From JAGOEF01 sp029564465 (GTDB lineage: Bacteria > Bacteroidota > Bacteroidia > Bacteroidales > ML635J-15): DNA of 18,675 nt. The DNA lies in contig JAKQPY010000084.1 of NCBI GenBank assembly GCA_029564465.1, positions 1-18,675 on the forward strand. The letters run 5' to 3'. The position numbers and the translations under genes are program-made. How positions within the stretch are numbered: the first letter of the stretch is position 1; each line of letters begins with the position of its first letter. Positions 7,419 to 14,650 of this stretch are shown here, in pieces. Below the pieces are notes generated by a model. It had not been told where the DNA came from. It saw nothing but the letters and a program-made list of their open reading frames with translations, and searched no databases.

Positions 7419-9560
7419 TCAAACATTCGTGCCGTGGTTAATTTCGGGATATTCGATACGTGTGTGATAAATATTCATCAGCTTCTCGATGAAGATTTGT
7501 TTCGCTTCCGAAATGTTCTTAAAAGTGATGTTTACATTTTCGAATTGCTTTTCGGCTACCTGTGTATCGATAATTTTATTCACCAGATTGCTGATCGACT
7601 CCTGCGTGTAACTTTTCAGCGAACGTGCCGAAGCTTCCACCGCATCGGCCATCATCACCACAGCAGTTTCGATGTTTACCGGTTTAGGGCCGGGATAGGT
7701 AAACAGAGCCGGATTGGCAACTGCGCCCGGGTTCTCATTAATAAACGAATTAAAGAAATAGCGCGTCATGGTGGTGCCATGATGGGTTTTAATAAAATCG
7801 GTGATGGGTGCCGGAATCCGAAACTTGCGCGCTGCCTCAACACCTTTATACACATGGTCGATTATTATTTTGGCACTATCCTCAAACTTCAGTCCGTCGT
7901 GTATGTTCCTCCCATGCTGGTTCTCGATAAAATATTCGGGGATACCGGTTTTACCGATGTCGTGATACAATGCCCCCGTGCGTACCAGCAAGGCATGGCC
8001 GCCAATTTTACGGATAACACTCTCGGCCAGATTGGCCACCTGCATCGAATGCTGAAAGGTGCCCGGTGCCTTTTCGGCAAGTGCACGCAGCGCCGGACTG
8101 TTGGTGTCGCTCAGTTCAAGAAGCGTTACGTCAGACAAAAAGCCGAACAGTTTCTCGTAGAGGTACATCATAGGGAACAGTGTGAGCAGCAAAAACGCAT
8201 TGCCGCCAAACCACAGGAAGTTTATCCATTTTATCGACTCGAGCGAGCCTTCGCGAATAATGGAAAACCCGAGATACGACACCGAATAGGACGCCAGTAC
8301 CAGCAACACCGACACAAACAGGTGAAATCGCCGCTGTATGCTCCGCAGACTGAACAGCACAATCATACCCGCAACTATCTGAATAAAAATAAACTCAAAA
8401 CTATTAGGTGCAAAAAACGAAATCAGCAGCACCAGCATCCAGAAACTAACCAAAGCAATGCGGTTATTGTAGAAGGTGTAAACTAGTATCGGGAAAATCA
8501 CGAAAGGAATCAGATACAGATTAATATCCCACACGGTGGTGAACAGATACGTGAGCAGCACCATCAGCATCATCTGCAAAATGATAAAACTGATTTGCTT
8601 CGGATTCAGCAGGATATTCCTGAAATTGAAATTCAGGTGGAGATAATACACCAGCAAAATGAGTACAATCAGCAAACCATAGCCCATGTAGAGCCAGCGG
8701 AAGTTAACACCGGCATTGCTGTTGCTGTATTCCTCCTCCAACGACAGCAAAATGCGGTAGGTATCGTTATCAACAATGTGCCCGCGCTGCACAATAAGTT
8801 CGCCCTTTTGCACCTTGCCACTCGCTACCACGAGATTCTTAAACTCCTCTTCGAGTACCGAAGCCGTGGTTTTCTCGTCGCGGATAAGGTTTGGGCTAAA
8901 CACAACACTGCGGCATATCTCGTCAATCACCAGCAACTGCAATGAGTCGGTCTGAAACATGCGGCGGTTCATGTCTTTCAGCATGTCGGCCAGATATTGC
9001 GACGCTGCCTTGGGGCTGTACATCGCGGTTCGTGCATCAAGACTGCGGCTTTCGTTGCCCGACAACAGGTTTATCATATATACCCCGGCTCCGCGGCTTG
9101 TATCGGGAATTTCGATAACGCCCTTCGCATAAATTTGTTCCAGAATGGTGCTTACAAAAATTGCGTTCTTCTCGTAGAACTGCGCGGGCAGACGTTCCGA
9201 AAGCGGCACCGAAACCACGCCGGGAAGGTTTTTCGCCGGACGGCCCACCAATTGCTCAAGTTTTTCGAGGGTTTTGGCCTTCACCAGCGGCAATACCGAA
9301 GTGTCGGTATAGTAGTATGCCACAAAACCGCTGCCTATACTATCACGGTCGTGCTGTATCTCTTCGGGGGTTTTCTGCACGGCAAAATCGAAAGGGGCTA
9401 TCACATCGTCGTGCATCCATGGGCTGCCCTTCTTAAAATCATACGAAAAATGATGCTCCTTGGGGAAGAGTATAAACACCACCAATGCCAGCAATACGAA
9501 CAAAACAACCGACAACGGACGGCTCTCTTTTACTGTTTTATGACGATGACGGGCAGGCAT
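7419..9560 (-). CDS. 7TM-HD phosphohydrolase, PgpH-like c-di-AMP phosphodiesterase candidate
   Basis: This 713-residue membrane protein has the PgpH/YqfF layout. One N-terminal TM segment (about 16-33) is followed by an extracytoplasmic 7TMR-HDED region (about 50-285), then a seven-TM block (about 290-480) and a cytosolic HD domain (about 500-690). The HD domain shows HSMQVANLAE (metal His at 504), HDIGK (533-537), THHGT (592-596) and MMADAVEA with a metal Asp. Characterised family members hydrolyse c-di-AMP to pApA and so affect osmolyte and cell-wall control. That activity is inferred here by homology. Its presence in the same window as an RCK potassium channel is suggestive, since c-di-AMP controls K+ transport in other phyla, but the two genes are 5.7 kb apart on opposite strands. 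Confidence 0.88.
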   Translation of the reverse strand: MPARHRHKTVKESRPLSVVLFVLLALVVFILFPKEHHFSYDFKKGSPWMHDDVIAPFDFAVQKTPEEIQHDRDSIGSGFVAYYYTDTSVLPLVKAKTLEKLEQLVGRPAKNLPGVVSVPLSERLPAQFYEKNAIFVSTILEQIYAKGVIEIPDTSRGAGVYMINLLSGNESRSLDARTAMYSPKAASQYLADMLKDMNRRMFQTDSLQLLVIDEICRSVVFSPNLIRDEKTTASVLEEEFKNLVVASGKVQKGELIVQRGHIVDNDTYRILLSLEEEYSNSNAGVNFRWLYMGYGLLIVLILLVYYLHLNFNFRNILLNPKQISFIILQMMLMVLLTYLFTTVWDINLYLIPFVIFPILVYTFYNNRIALVSFWMLVLLISFFAPNSFEFIFIQIVAGMIVLFSLRSIQRRFHLFVSVLLVLASYSVSYLGFSIIREGSLESIKWINFLWFGGNAFLLLTLFPMMYLYEKLFGFLSDVTLLELSDTNSPALRALAEKAPGTFQHSMQVANLAESVIRKIGGHALLVRTGALYHDIGKTGIPEYFIENQHGRNIHDGLKFEDSAKIIIDHVYKGVEAARKFRIPAPITDFIKTHHGTTMTRYFFNSFINENPGAVANPALFTYPGPKPVNIETAVVMMADAVEASARSLKSYTQESISNLVNKIIDTQVAEKQFENVNITFKNISEAKQIFIEKLMNIYHTRIEYPEINHGTNV

Positions 9561-9573
9561 AACAAATTTTCGA

Positions 9574-9603
9574 TAAAATTATAAAATTAAGTGTAACAGC
9601 CAA
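9574..9603 (-). promoter_or_regulatory. Candidate promoter of the 7TM-HD gene
   Basis: Read on the minus strand, TTGG (9603-9600), 18 bases, then TAATTTTA (9581-9574), one mismatch from TAnnTTTG. It lies 13 bases before the ATG, so the leader would be very short. It would uncouple this gene from the thioesterase upstream. Confidence 0.35.
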
Positions 9604-9622
9604 GCATTTCGTGCATAGCCAC

Positions 9623-10099
9623 TTATTCGGAATAAAATGCGTCTTTGCCCGGGAACTGGAACTTGTCGGCCGACTCCTCGGGGCTGAAACAGTAATAGCG
9701 CGCTTCGGCCTCTACCGCAAGCTCACCCGAGTTATTGTAGAGCTTTACTCCTATAGTGCACAGCCTGCGTTTCTGACCGATGAGCGAGGCCACCACACGC
9801 ACCGGACCACAGCGCGACATCACGGGTTTCAGGTAATTAATGTTCAGATTCACCGTCATGCAGGCCACCCCGATAATGGCAAACACATACCAGCCTCCGG
9901 CCTCGTCGATTAAACTGGCGGCTATACCACCGTGTAATACACCGGGCCAACCCTCAAAATGTGGCGGGATATCCCATGCGCAGTGCACCTCGTTGCCCGA
10001 AACCGTAAACCCGAGATGCAGCCCGTGGTCGTTGTCGGGCGAACAACCAAAGCACCGGTAATTGTGCATGGCCGTAAACGGATTGTGTAGCTGTGTCAT
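9623..10099 (-). CDS. PaaI-like hotdog-fold thioesterase
   Basis: This 158-residue cytosolic protein has the single hotdog domain of the PaaI/YiiD type, which hydrolyses acyl-CoA thioesters. The N-terminal CFGCSPDNDHGLHLG motif is common in this subgroup. GVLHGGIAASLIDEAGGW (about 53-70) is the active-site helix region, with HGG and the Asp/Glu that follows. The central strand VNLNINYLKPVM is also typical. Its substrate cannot be told from sequence. It is the first gene of the minus-strand run, 62 bp before the 7TM-HD gene. A functional link to the acyl-CoA synthetase gene in this window is possible but not supported by position. Confidence 0.82.
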   Translation of the reverse strand: MTQLHNPFTAMHNYRCFGCSPDNDHGLHLGFTVSGNEVHCAWDIPPHFEGWPGVLHGGIAASLIDEAGGWYVFAIIGVACMTVNLNINYLKPVMSRCGPVRVVASLIGQKRRLCTIGVKLYNNSGELAVEAEARYYCFSPEESADKFQFPGKDAFYSE

Positions 10100-10124
10100 C
10101 TTCTCTGATGCGTTTTGTAAGTCG

Positions 10125-10132
10125 CAAAATTA
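10125..10132 (-). promoter_or_regulatory. -7 box upstream of the thioesterase gene
   Basis: Read on the minus strand this is TAATTTTG, a perfect TAnnTTTG, 25 bases before the ATG at 10099. No TTG is seen at the -33 distance. Confidence 0.4.
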
Positions 10133-10171
10133 ATAAAAATTCAGGTTAATGGTGTCCGGTGCATGTAAGCA

Positions 10172-10250
10172 GCCCGTCATTGCATAGACGAGGCACGAGG
10201 ACGAAGCAATCTGTGCTTCGAGAGCCTCAGCACAGGCATTTCGACGGGCG
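10172..10250. repeat. REP-like palindromic repeat, copy 1
   Basis: It begins with GCCCGTC (10172-10178) and ends with GACGGGC (10243-10249). Between them it carries GAAGCAATCTGTGCTTCGAGAG and GCCTCAGCACAGGCATT segments that recur in the two right-hand copies (16430 and 18517). It fills most of the 189-bp gap between the thioesterase and the DUF1643-like gene. Confidence 0.65.
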
Positions 10251-10288
10251 GTAAATAATCAACCATCACCCACAAAAATCAACTCAAC

Positions 10289-10885
10289 CTATCCCTTCAC
10301 CTCAAACGGAACACACTCATAACGATAACCCCACATCAAACCATGCAAAGGTTCACCCGTGGCCTGCCCGCCGGCAACACGATACACCTGCCTGCATTCC
10401 GCATCAACAATCAGTTGGCGCACACGGGCAATACGTCCGGCATAGGCACGCGCGTCAATGCCACTGTTGCCACCCCAGGCACAAATCACAATCTCTGACT
10501 GACCCAACACGCTGCGAAACCACACATCGTTTTCGTCGCCGGTAATATAGGGCAGACCAAACGACTTGTAGCAGCGCTGTACATCGGCGGCATCGGTGGC
10601 ACGCAGGGCAAACAGGTTGAGGATGGTAAGCATCGACACTTCGGGGAACCGGTGGTACACATAAGTTTCAACCTTACGTATGGTGGCATCCGACATGCTT
10701 TCGTCGGCCGAGCTGGGGTTTTTCAGTATCACGCAAAGCTGCTTATCGGCTCCCATCCGCAACAGCGACTGCATGAACGGAATTTGCAACACATAACGGC
10801 ATCGCTTATCGGCAGAAAACACCGCCCTGATATTTTCCACATCAACCTCGCTAAAATGCGGCAATTGCCTGCCAATTCTTGTCAT
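10289..10885 (-). CDS. DUF1643-like protein
   Basis: This 198-residue protein starts at MTRIGRQLP (ATG at 10885); the frame stays open upstream to 11023, but that extension has low-complexity non-protein-like content. Motifs typical of the DUF1643 family are NPSSADESMSDATIRKVE (about 56-73), LTILNLFALRATD (about 86-98), and DENDVWF followed by ICAWGGNSG (about 133-141). Family members are cytosolic, often 160-200 residues, and of unknown biochemical function. Many sit in accessory or plasmid-borne regions. Here the gene is next to a repeat-rich cassette. There is no signal peptide or TM segment. Confidence 0.72.
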   Translation of the reverse strand: MTRIGRQLPHFSEVDVENIRAVFSADKRCRYVLQIPFMQSLLRMGADKQLCVILKNPSSADESMSDATIRKVETYVYHRFPEVSMLTILNLFALRATDAADVQRCYKSFGLPYITGDENDVWFRSVLGQSEIVICAWGGNSGIDARAYAGRIARVRQLIVDAECRQVYRVAGGQATGEPLHGLMWGYRYECVPFEVKG

Positions 10886-11013
10886 AATTGTTTCGTGTTG
10901 TTCAACGCCGCGCAAGATAATGGAAATTTTTGATTGGGGAAGGGATGGCTGAGTAGGATGGAGACAGATGACAGATTTACGTCCGGATTGCAAAGACAAA
11001 GGAGCTGGAAAGA

Positions 11014-11118
11014 AATTTAACATCCGCCTGCCCGCTTCGAAGGGGGAATGAAACTCGATGAATGGAGACGCGATAAAAGAGACGCGATAAAAGAGACGCG
11101 ATAAATCGTGTCTCTACG
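11014..11118. repeat. Left repeat block flanking the cassette
   Basis: This block matches 12621-12696 in the same orientation: an ATCCxCCTxCCC...GAAGGGGGAATG segment, then a CGATGAATG linker, then a palindrome made of GAGACGCGAT, AA and its complement. Here the GAGACGCGATAAAA unit is present three times (from 11065, 11079 and 11093), whereas the right block has one. The last unit forms the hairpin 11093-11114. The sequence type is that of a dispersed MITE- or REP-like repeat. Confidence 0.75.
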
Positions 11119-11350
11119 TATGTTTTTTGAATTTGTTTTGTTGTTTTTTGTTTTTGTTTTGATGTTTATTTAATTTGTTTTATTGTTTATTGTATTTGTT
11201 TTGGTGTTTTTTTAATTTGTTATGGTGTTTTTATAATTTGTTGAGGCGTTTTTTCAATTTGTTTTGATGTTTATTGTATTTGTTATGGTGTTTTATTAAG
11301 TTGTTTTATTGTTTTATATATTTGTACTGATGTTTTGAGAATTTGTTTTA
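11119..11350 (+). repeat. 21-bp T/G-rich minisatellite
   Basis: Degenerate units begin TTTGTTTTG or similar and are exactly 21 bp long. They start at 11132, 11153, 11174, 11195, 11216, 11237, 11258, 11279, 11300 and 11321, with a partial unit at each end. The register never slips. Both strands have stops within units in all frames I checked, so the array is not coding. C is almost absent from the plus strand. It ends about 20 bases before the start codon at 11370. Confidence 0.85.
11317..11324 (+). promoter_or_regulatory. -7 box inside the last minisatellite units
   Basis: TATATTTG is a perfect TAnnTTTG, formed at the junction of two 21-bp units, 45 bases before the ATG at 11370. A -33 element is ambiguous because TTG or TTTG recurs through the array. 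Confidence 0.4.
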
Positions 11351-11369
11351 AAATCTAATTGAATGTAAT

Positions 11370-12281
11370 ATGACGAAACAAGAAGTGGGACAGTATGTAA
11401 TGGAACGTACGCTGCGGGAAGTGGTGAGGAATTATTGGGGAATCGCACAGAATTTGCCGGGAATGGAGGCAATGGTTGCGCAATGGGATGAGAATGTGTT
11501 GCGAATTGATGCGGCACGGAAGGTACAGGAGGTGAGTGTGAAGGGGTTTTGTGTGCGGAAGAAGCAACTGCGGGAGGAGATGACGGAGGTGATACTGGAT
11601 GTATGCCGGAAGATGTTTAGTTATGGGCGGATGACCGGAAATGAGGTTGTGGCGGCGACCACGGCGTATAGTAAGCGTGATTTCGTGAATGCGGCTGACA
11701 CGGTGGTGCGCGATATTGCAGAGGTGGTTTGGAAGTGTGCATATAGTGAGCTTGGGAATGTTGGGGCATACGGTGTTGATGAAGCGTTGCTGGCTAAAGG
11801 CAGGGCGGCGATTGACCGGTATGTTGAGTCGATAGCGGAACCTCGGTTGGCGGCTGTGAAACGGAAAGGGGCAACAAGGATTATTGGGGATTTGTTGCGG
11901 CAGGATTTGGGTTTGCTGCAGGGTATGGATTTGTTGATGGAGCTGGTGCGGGTGAGTGAGCCCGGGTTTTATGGGCAGTATTGTAGCGCAAGGCGGGTTT
12001 ATGTGATGGGCAGGGAACGGATGGCGCTGAAGCTAAGGGTTGTTGATGTAGTATCGGGTGAGGGTATTTCGGGTGTGAAGGTGGTGGTTAGGACATCGGA
12101 GAAGGGCGAGGTGGTGATGCGGAAGGTGACGGCTGCGGGTGGTGGGATGTATGTAAGGAATATGCCGAACGGCCGGTATTGGGTTGATTTTTTGAAGACT
12201 GGGTTCCGGCCTGAGGGTCGTGAGGTTTTTGTGAATACGGGCGAGATGTGGAAGATGGAAGTGGAAATGGAAAAAGAGTGA
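11370..12281 (+). CDS. Unknown protein with C-terminal carboxypeptidase-regulatory-like domain
   Basis: This 303-residue protein has no signal peptide or TM segment. The first ~215 residues look all-helical and charged (for example LREVVRNYWGIAQNLPGMEAM, then ARKVQEVSVKGFCVRKKQLREEM). Residues about 218-300 look like a beta-sandwich of the carboxypeptidase-regulatory type: ALKLRVVDVVSGEGISGVKV, then GGMYVRNMPNGRYWVDFLKTGF. I cannot name a family for the helical part. Codon use differs sharply from neighbours: the coding strand is G-rich, with third positions favouring G (GTG, GCG, GGG, TTG), where flanking genes favour C. The gene lies between a 21-bp minisatellite and 7-bp microsatellites, inside matching repeat blocks. 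It may be a cassette-borne or recently acquired gene. Confidence 0.7.
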   Translation: MTKQEVGQYVMERTLREVVRNYWGIAQNLPGMEAMVAQWDENVLRIDAARKVQEVSVKGFCVRKKQLREEMTEVILDVCRKMFSYGRMTGNEVVAATTAYSKRDFVNAADTVVRDIAEVVWKCAYSELGNVGAYGVDEALLAKGRAAIDRYVESIAEPRLAAVKRKGATRIIGDLLRQDLGLLQGMDLLMELVRVSEPGFYGQYCSARRVYVMGRERMALKLRVVDVVSGEGISGVKVVVRTSEKGEVVMRKVTAAGGGMYVRNMPNGRYWVDFLKTGFRPEGREVFVNTGEMWKMEVEMEKE

Positions 12282-12316
12282 GTGAGGAGAGTTAGTGAGG
12301 AGGAATTCGGATTTGT

Positions 12317-12566
12317 GATTGAAGATTTAAGATTTGGATGTTAAATGTTTTTATGTAAAATGTAAAATGGGTTGAATTCCAATTTCGGATTTGAGATTTA
12401 GTTCGGATTTGAGATTTAAGATTTAAGATTGAAGATTGAAGATTTGAGATTTAGTTCAGATTGAAGATTTAAGATTTGGATGTTAAATGTTTTTATGTAA
12501 AATGTAAAATGTAAAATGTAAAATGGGTTGAATTCCAATTTCAGATTTGAGATTTAGTTCGGATTT
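12317..12566. repeat. Duplicated block with 7-bp microsatellites
   Basis: A 94-bp block (12317-12410) recurs at 12459-12566 with one substitution and 14 extra bases. The extra length is exactly two more TGTAAAA units (two in the first copy, four in the second). The 48 bp between copies are GATTTAA/GATTGAA-type heptamers. No coding potential was seen in 12282-12703 apart from chance frames. Confidence 0.85.
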
Positions 12567-12620
12567 GTTTGCACAGCTATGACGATGAAAGTGTGGGTGC
12601 CAGAGTGAGTTTGGAGATTT

Positions 12621-12696
12621 TAAATTACATCCCCCTACCCCCTTGAAGGGGGAATGAGACACGATGAATGGAGACGCGATAAATCGCGTCTCTACG
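12621..12696. repeat. Right repeat block flanking the cassette
   Basis: It matches 11014-11118 in direct orientation. It contains the near-perfect palindrome CCCCCTTGAAGGGGG (12638-12652) and a perfect hairpin with 10-bp arms (12671-12680 and 12683-12692, loop AA). It abuts the promoter region of the methyltransferase gene. Confidence 0.75.
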
Positions 12697-12699
12697 GGG

Positions 12700-12730
12700 T
12701 TGTTTGCCTCGCCAATTATCACTACATTCG
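12700..12730 (+). promoter_or_regulatory. Candidate promoter of the RlmD-like gene
   Basis: TTG (12700-12702), 20 bases, then TACATTCG (12723-12730), one mismatch from TAnnTTTG, ending 21 bases before the ATG at 12752. It supports the internal start over the in-frame ATG at 12704, which would lie inside the promoter. Confidence 0.35.
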
Positions 12731-12751
12731 CAGGCGCTAAAACAACATCTG

Positions 12752-14161
12752 ATGGGTAAAAACAGAATACACGGAATACTCGAAGCGGTACATATTACAG
12801 ACATTGCCGACGAAGGTCTGGCGGTTGGCCGACACAACAACATGGTGGTTTTTGTTAAAAACGCTGTGCCCGGCGACGTTGCCAACGTGCAGGTTACCCG
12901 CGAAAAACGCAACTATCAGGAGGGCTATGTGGTTTCGCTGGTGCAAGCCTCTGCGTTTCGCGACACCCCGTTTTGCAAGCACTTTGGGATATGCGGCGGA
13001 TGCAAATGGCAACACCTGAAATATGAGGTGCAGCTCCGCTTTAAGCAGGAACAGGTAATTAACCAGTTGAAACGCATCGGGGGTCTGGTGATTCCCGAAC
13101 CCGAGCCTATTGTGGCATCGGCCAAAACGCGCGGATACCGCAACAAGCTGGAGTACACCTTTTCGGCGCGTCGCTGGTTCGAACCGGGCGAACCCATCTA
13201 CGCCGATGGCGACCCGGGCGCCAATGCCCTTGGATTTCATGTGCCGGCCATGTTCGACAAGGTAGTCGATATTACCGAGTGCTATCTTCAGGACGAACCC
13301 GGAAACGCCATTCGCAACTATGTGCGCGAAGCCGCCATTGCCGCAGGCTTCAGCTTCTACAACATACGCACACAAACGGGTTTTATGCGCAACCTCATTA
13401 TCCGCAACAACCTCGCGGGGCAGTTCATGGTGTTGCTGAGCGTTGCCGAAAACCACCCCGACGAGCTGGCGGTACTGCTGAACGGACTTCGCGAGCGCTT
13501 CCCCGAAATAGTGTCGCTCTACTACGCCTACAACCCCTCGAAAAACGATAACCTCACCCAGGCCGAAATCGTGCACTTCTGGGGCGATAAATTCATTAGC
13601 GAAGAAATGGAAGGGCTGCGTTTTGCCATTAGTCCCAAGTCGTTTTTTCAGACCAATCCGCAGCAGGCACTTCAACTCTACCGCAAGGTGCGCGAGTTTG
13701 CCGATCCCCGGCCCGGCGATATCATCTACGACCTCTACACCGGCACCGGCACCATAGCCCTGTTTCTGTCGGCGTCGTGCGCCAAAGTTATCGGGGTTGA
13801 GTATGTAGAAGAGGCTATCGACGATGCGCGCTTCAATGCCCGCCTGAACCAGCGCGATAAGCTCAGTTTTTTTGCCGGCGATGCAGCCCGCCTCTTCACC
13901 GAGGAGTTTACGGCGCAACACGGCAAACCCGATATTGTGGTGTGCGATCCCCCGCGGGCCGGCATGCATGGCGATGTGGTAAACACATTGCTCAAGCTGA
14001 AACCGGCCAAAATAGTGTATGTAAGCTGCAATGCCGCCACGCAGGCGCGCGATATGCAGATGCTGCAGGAGCAGTATCGGATTGTAAGGCTTCAGGCGGT
14101 GGATATGTTTCCCCATACCCAGCACACAGAAAATCTGGCGCTGCTTGAATTGAAAGATTAA
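12752..14161 (+). CDS. rlmD: 23S rRNA (uracil-5-)-methyltransferase, RumA/RlmD family
   Basis: This 469-residue enzyme transfers methyl from S-adenosylmethionine to C5 of a uracil in RNA, by homology U1939 of 23S rRNA. An N-terminal TRAM-type RNA-binding domain (about 5-65) is followed by the Fe-S cysteine cluster CKHFGICGGC (Cys 75, 81, 84 in this numbering). The SAM-binding motif YDLYTGTGTI and VCDPPRAG follow. The catalytic nucleophile is the Cys in YVSCNAATQARD (about 426). The C terminus VDMFPHTQHTEN is typical. I chose the ATG at 12752 because the domain starts there; an in-frame ATG at 12704 adds 16 unlikely residues. RlmC, RlmD and TrmA are hard to separate from sequence alone, so the symbol is provisional. 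A second copy of its last 20 codons lies at 14651-14710. Confidence 0.88.
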   Translation: MGKNRIHGILEAVHITDIADEGLAVGRHNNMVVFVKNAVPGDVANVQVTREKRNYQEGYVVSLVQASAFRDTPFCKHFGICGGCKWQHLKYEVQLRFKQEQVINQLKRIGGLVIPEPEPIVASAKTRGYRNKLEYTFSARRWFEPGEPIYADGDPGANALGFHVPAMFDKVVDITECYLQDEPGNAIRNYVREAAIAAGFSFYNIRTQTGFMRNLIIRNNLAGQFMVLLSVAENHPDELAVLLNGLRERFPEIVSLYYAYNPSKNDNLTQAEIVHFWGDKFISEEMEGLRFAISPKSFFQTNPQQALQLYRKVREFADPRPGDIIYDLYTGTGTIALFLSASCAKVIGVEYVEEAIDDARFNARLNQRDKLSFFAGDAARLFTEEFTAQHGKPDIVVCDPPRAGMHGDVVNTLLKLKPAKIVYVSCNAATQARDMQMLQEQYRIVRLQAVDMFPHTQHTENLALLELKD

Positions 14162-14291
14162 ACTTTATTGCGGGTAAAGCCACCTGAGGAATGCTTGACA
14201 CATCGGTTTAGTGCAATAATGCACTTACTTTGTGAATAAAATTTATTTAATATTGGAACGACTTCTTTTAAGGATAAGTTTCATATTTTTC

Positions 14292-14339
14292 TTACTTTTT
14301 GTCTTGACACAAAAAGTAACCAAAAAGTCAAGACAAAAA
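14292..14339. repeat. Two overlapping, mutually exclusive inverted repeats
   Basis: TTACTTTTTGT (14292-14302) pairs with ACAAAAAGTAA (14309-14319) around CTTGAC. TTTTTGTCTTGAC (14296-14308) pairs with GTCAAGACAAAAA (14327-14339). Both are perfect, but they share the bases 14296-14308, so only one can form at a time. The layout resembles an antiterminator/terminator pair, though it is followed by only a short A-rich stretch. It is probably the edge of a dispersed structured repeat. Confidence 0.6.
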
Positions 14340-14358
14340 TATGCTATCTCCCCGCTCT

Positions 14359-14511
14359 AGCTGTTTAATGAAAAAACTAACAAAGTAGTGTTTTGTCAGC
14401 GCAGGCCCTTCACCTCAGGCCGACAAACCAAAGCGTCGAGAAGCAAACCTGTGTCGTGTCTCCGGGTAGTTTGCTTCTCTAGCCCTTTGTTGTTTTTTCT
14501 ATTAAACGGCT
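14359..14511. repeat. Long imperfect palindrome with two internal hairpins
   Basis: The outer arms 14359-14385 and 14485-14511 pair over 27 positions with 22 Watson-Crick and 2 G-T matches. Inside are two hairpins. One is TTTGTC/GACAAA (14392-14397/14422-14427) stacked on GGCC/GGCC (14404-14407/14418-14421). The other is GAGAAGCAAAC/GTTTGCTTCTC (14438-14448/14469-14479). Together they give a three-way junction. It could be a MITE-like DNA element or a structured RNA. No protein reading frame here looks real. Confidence 0.6.
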
Positions 14512-14650
14512 ATTCACGCCCGGGTTGGCTCGCATTTTTGTCGTGGCCCGCCCACGTCGCTCTATCTCCAGTGACACATTAACTGATTATGACCGGGGTG
14601 GAATGCATCGCGATAGGAAACACAAACTTTTATGCATAACGTAATACCAT

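Noticed and set aside
7434..8486. A 350-codon plus-strand frame opposite the 7TM-HD gene
   Set aside because: The HD motifs and TM pattern lie on the minus strand. This frame is a codon-bias shadow.
11132..11341. The 21-bp array as a CRISPR array or as a 7-residue peptide repeat
   Set aside because: There is no alternation of repeat and unique spacer, and no cas gene. The units contain stops in the frames I checked on both strands, so a coding heptapeptide repeat is excluded.
12737..14125. A 462-codon open frame on the minus strand opposite rlmD
   Set aside because: It lies entirely antisense to a gene with clear catalytic motifs. Its composition (many His, Val and Gly runs) is that of a mirror frame in GC-rich codons.
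14359..14511. The palindromic element as an integron attC site
   Set aside because: I could not find the paired GTTRRRY/RYYYAAC core sites at the ends, and no integron integrase is present.
14388..14582. Plus-strand 64-codon frame between rlmD and hutH
   Set aside because: It runs through the palindromic element and both inner hairpins. The composition is low in protein-like features and the ATG has no promoter or ribosome site.
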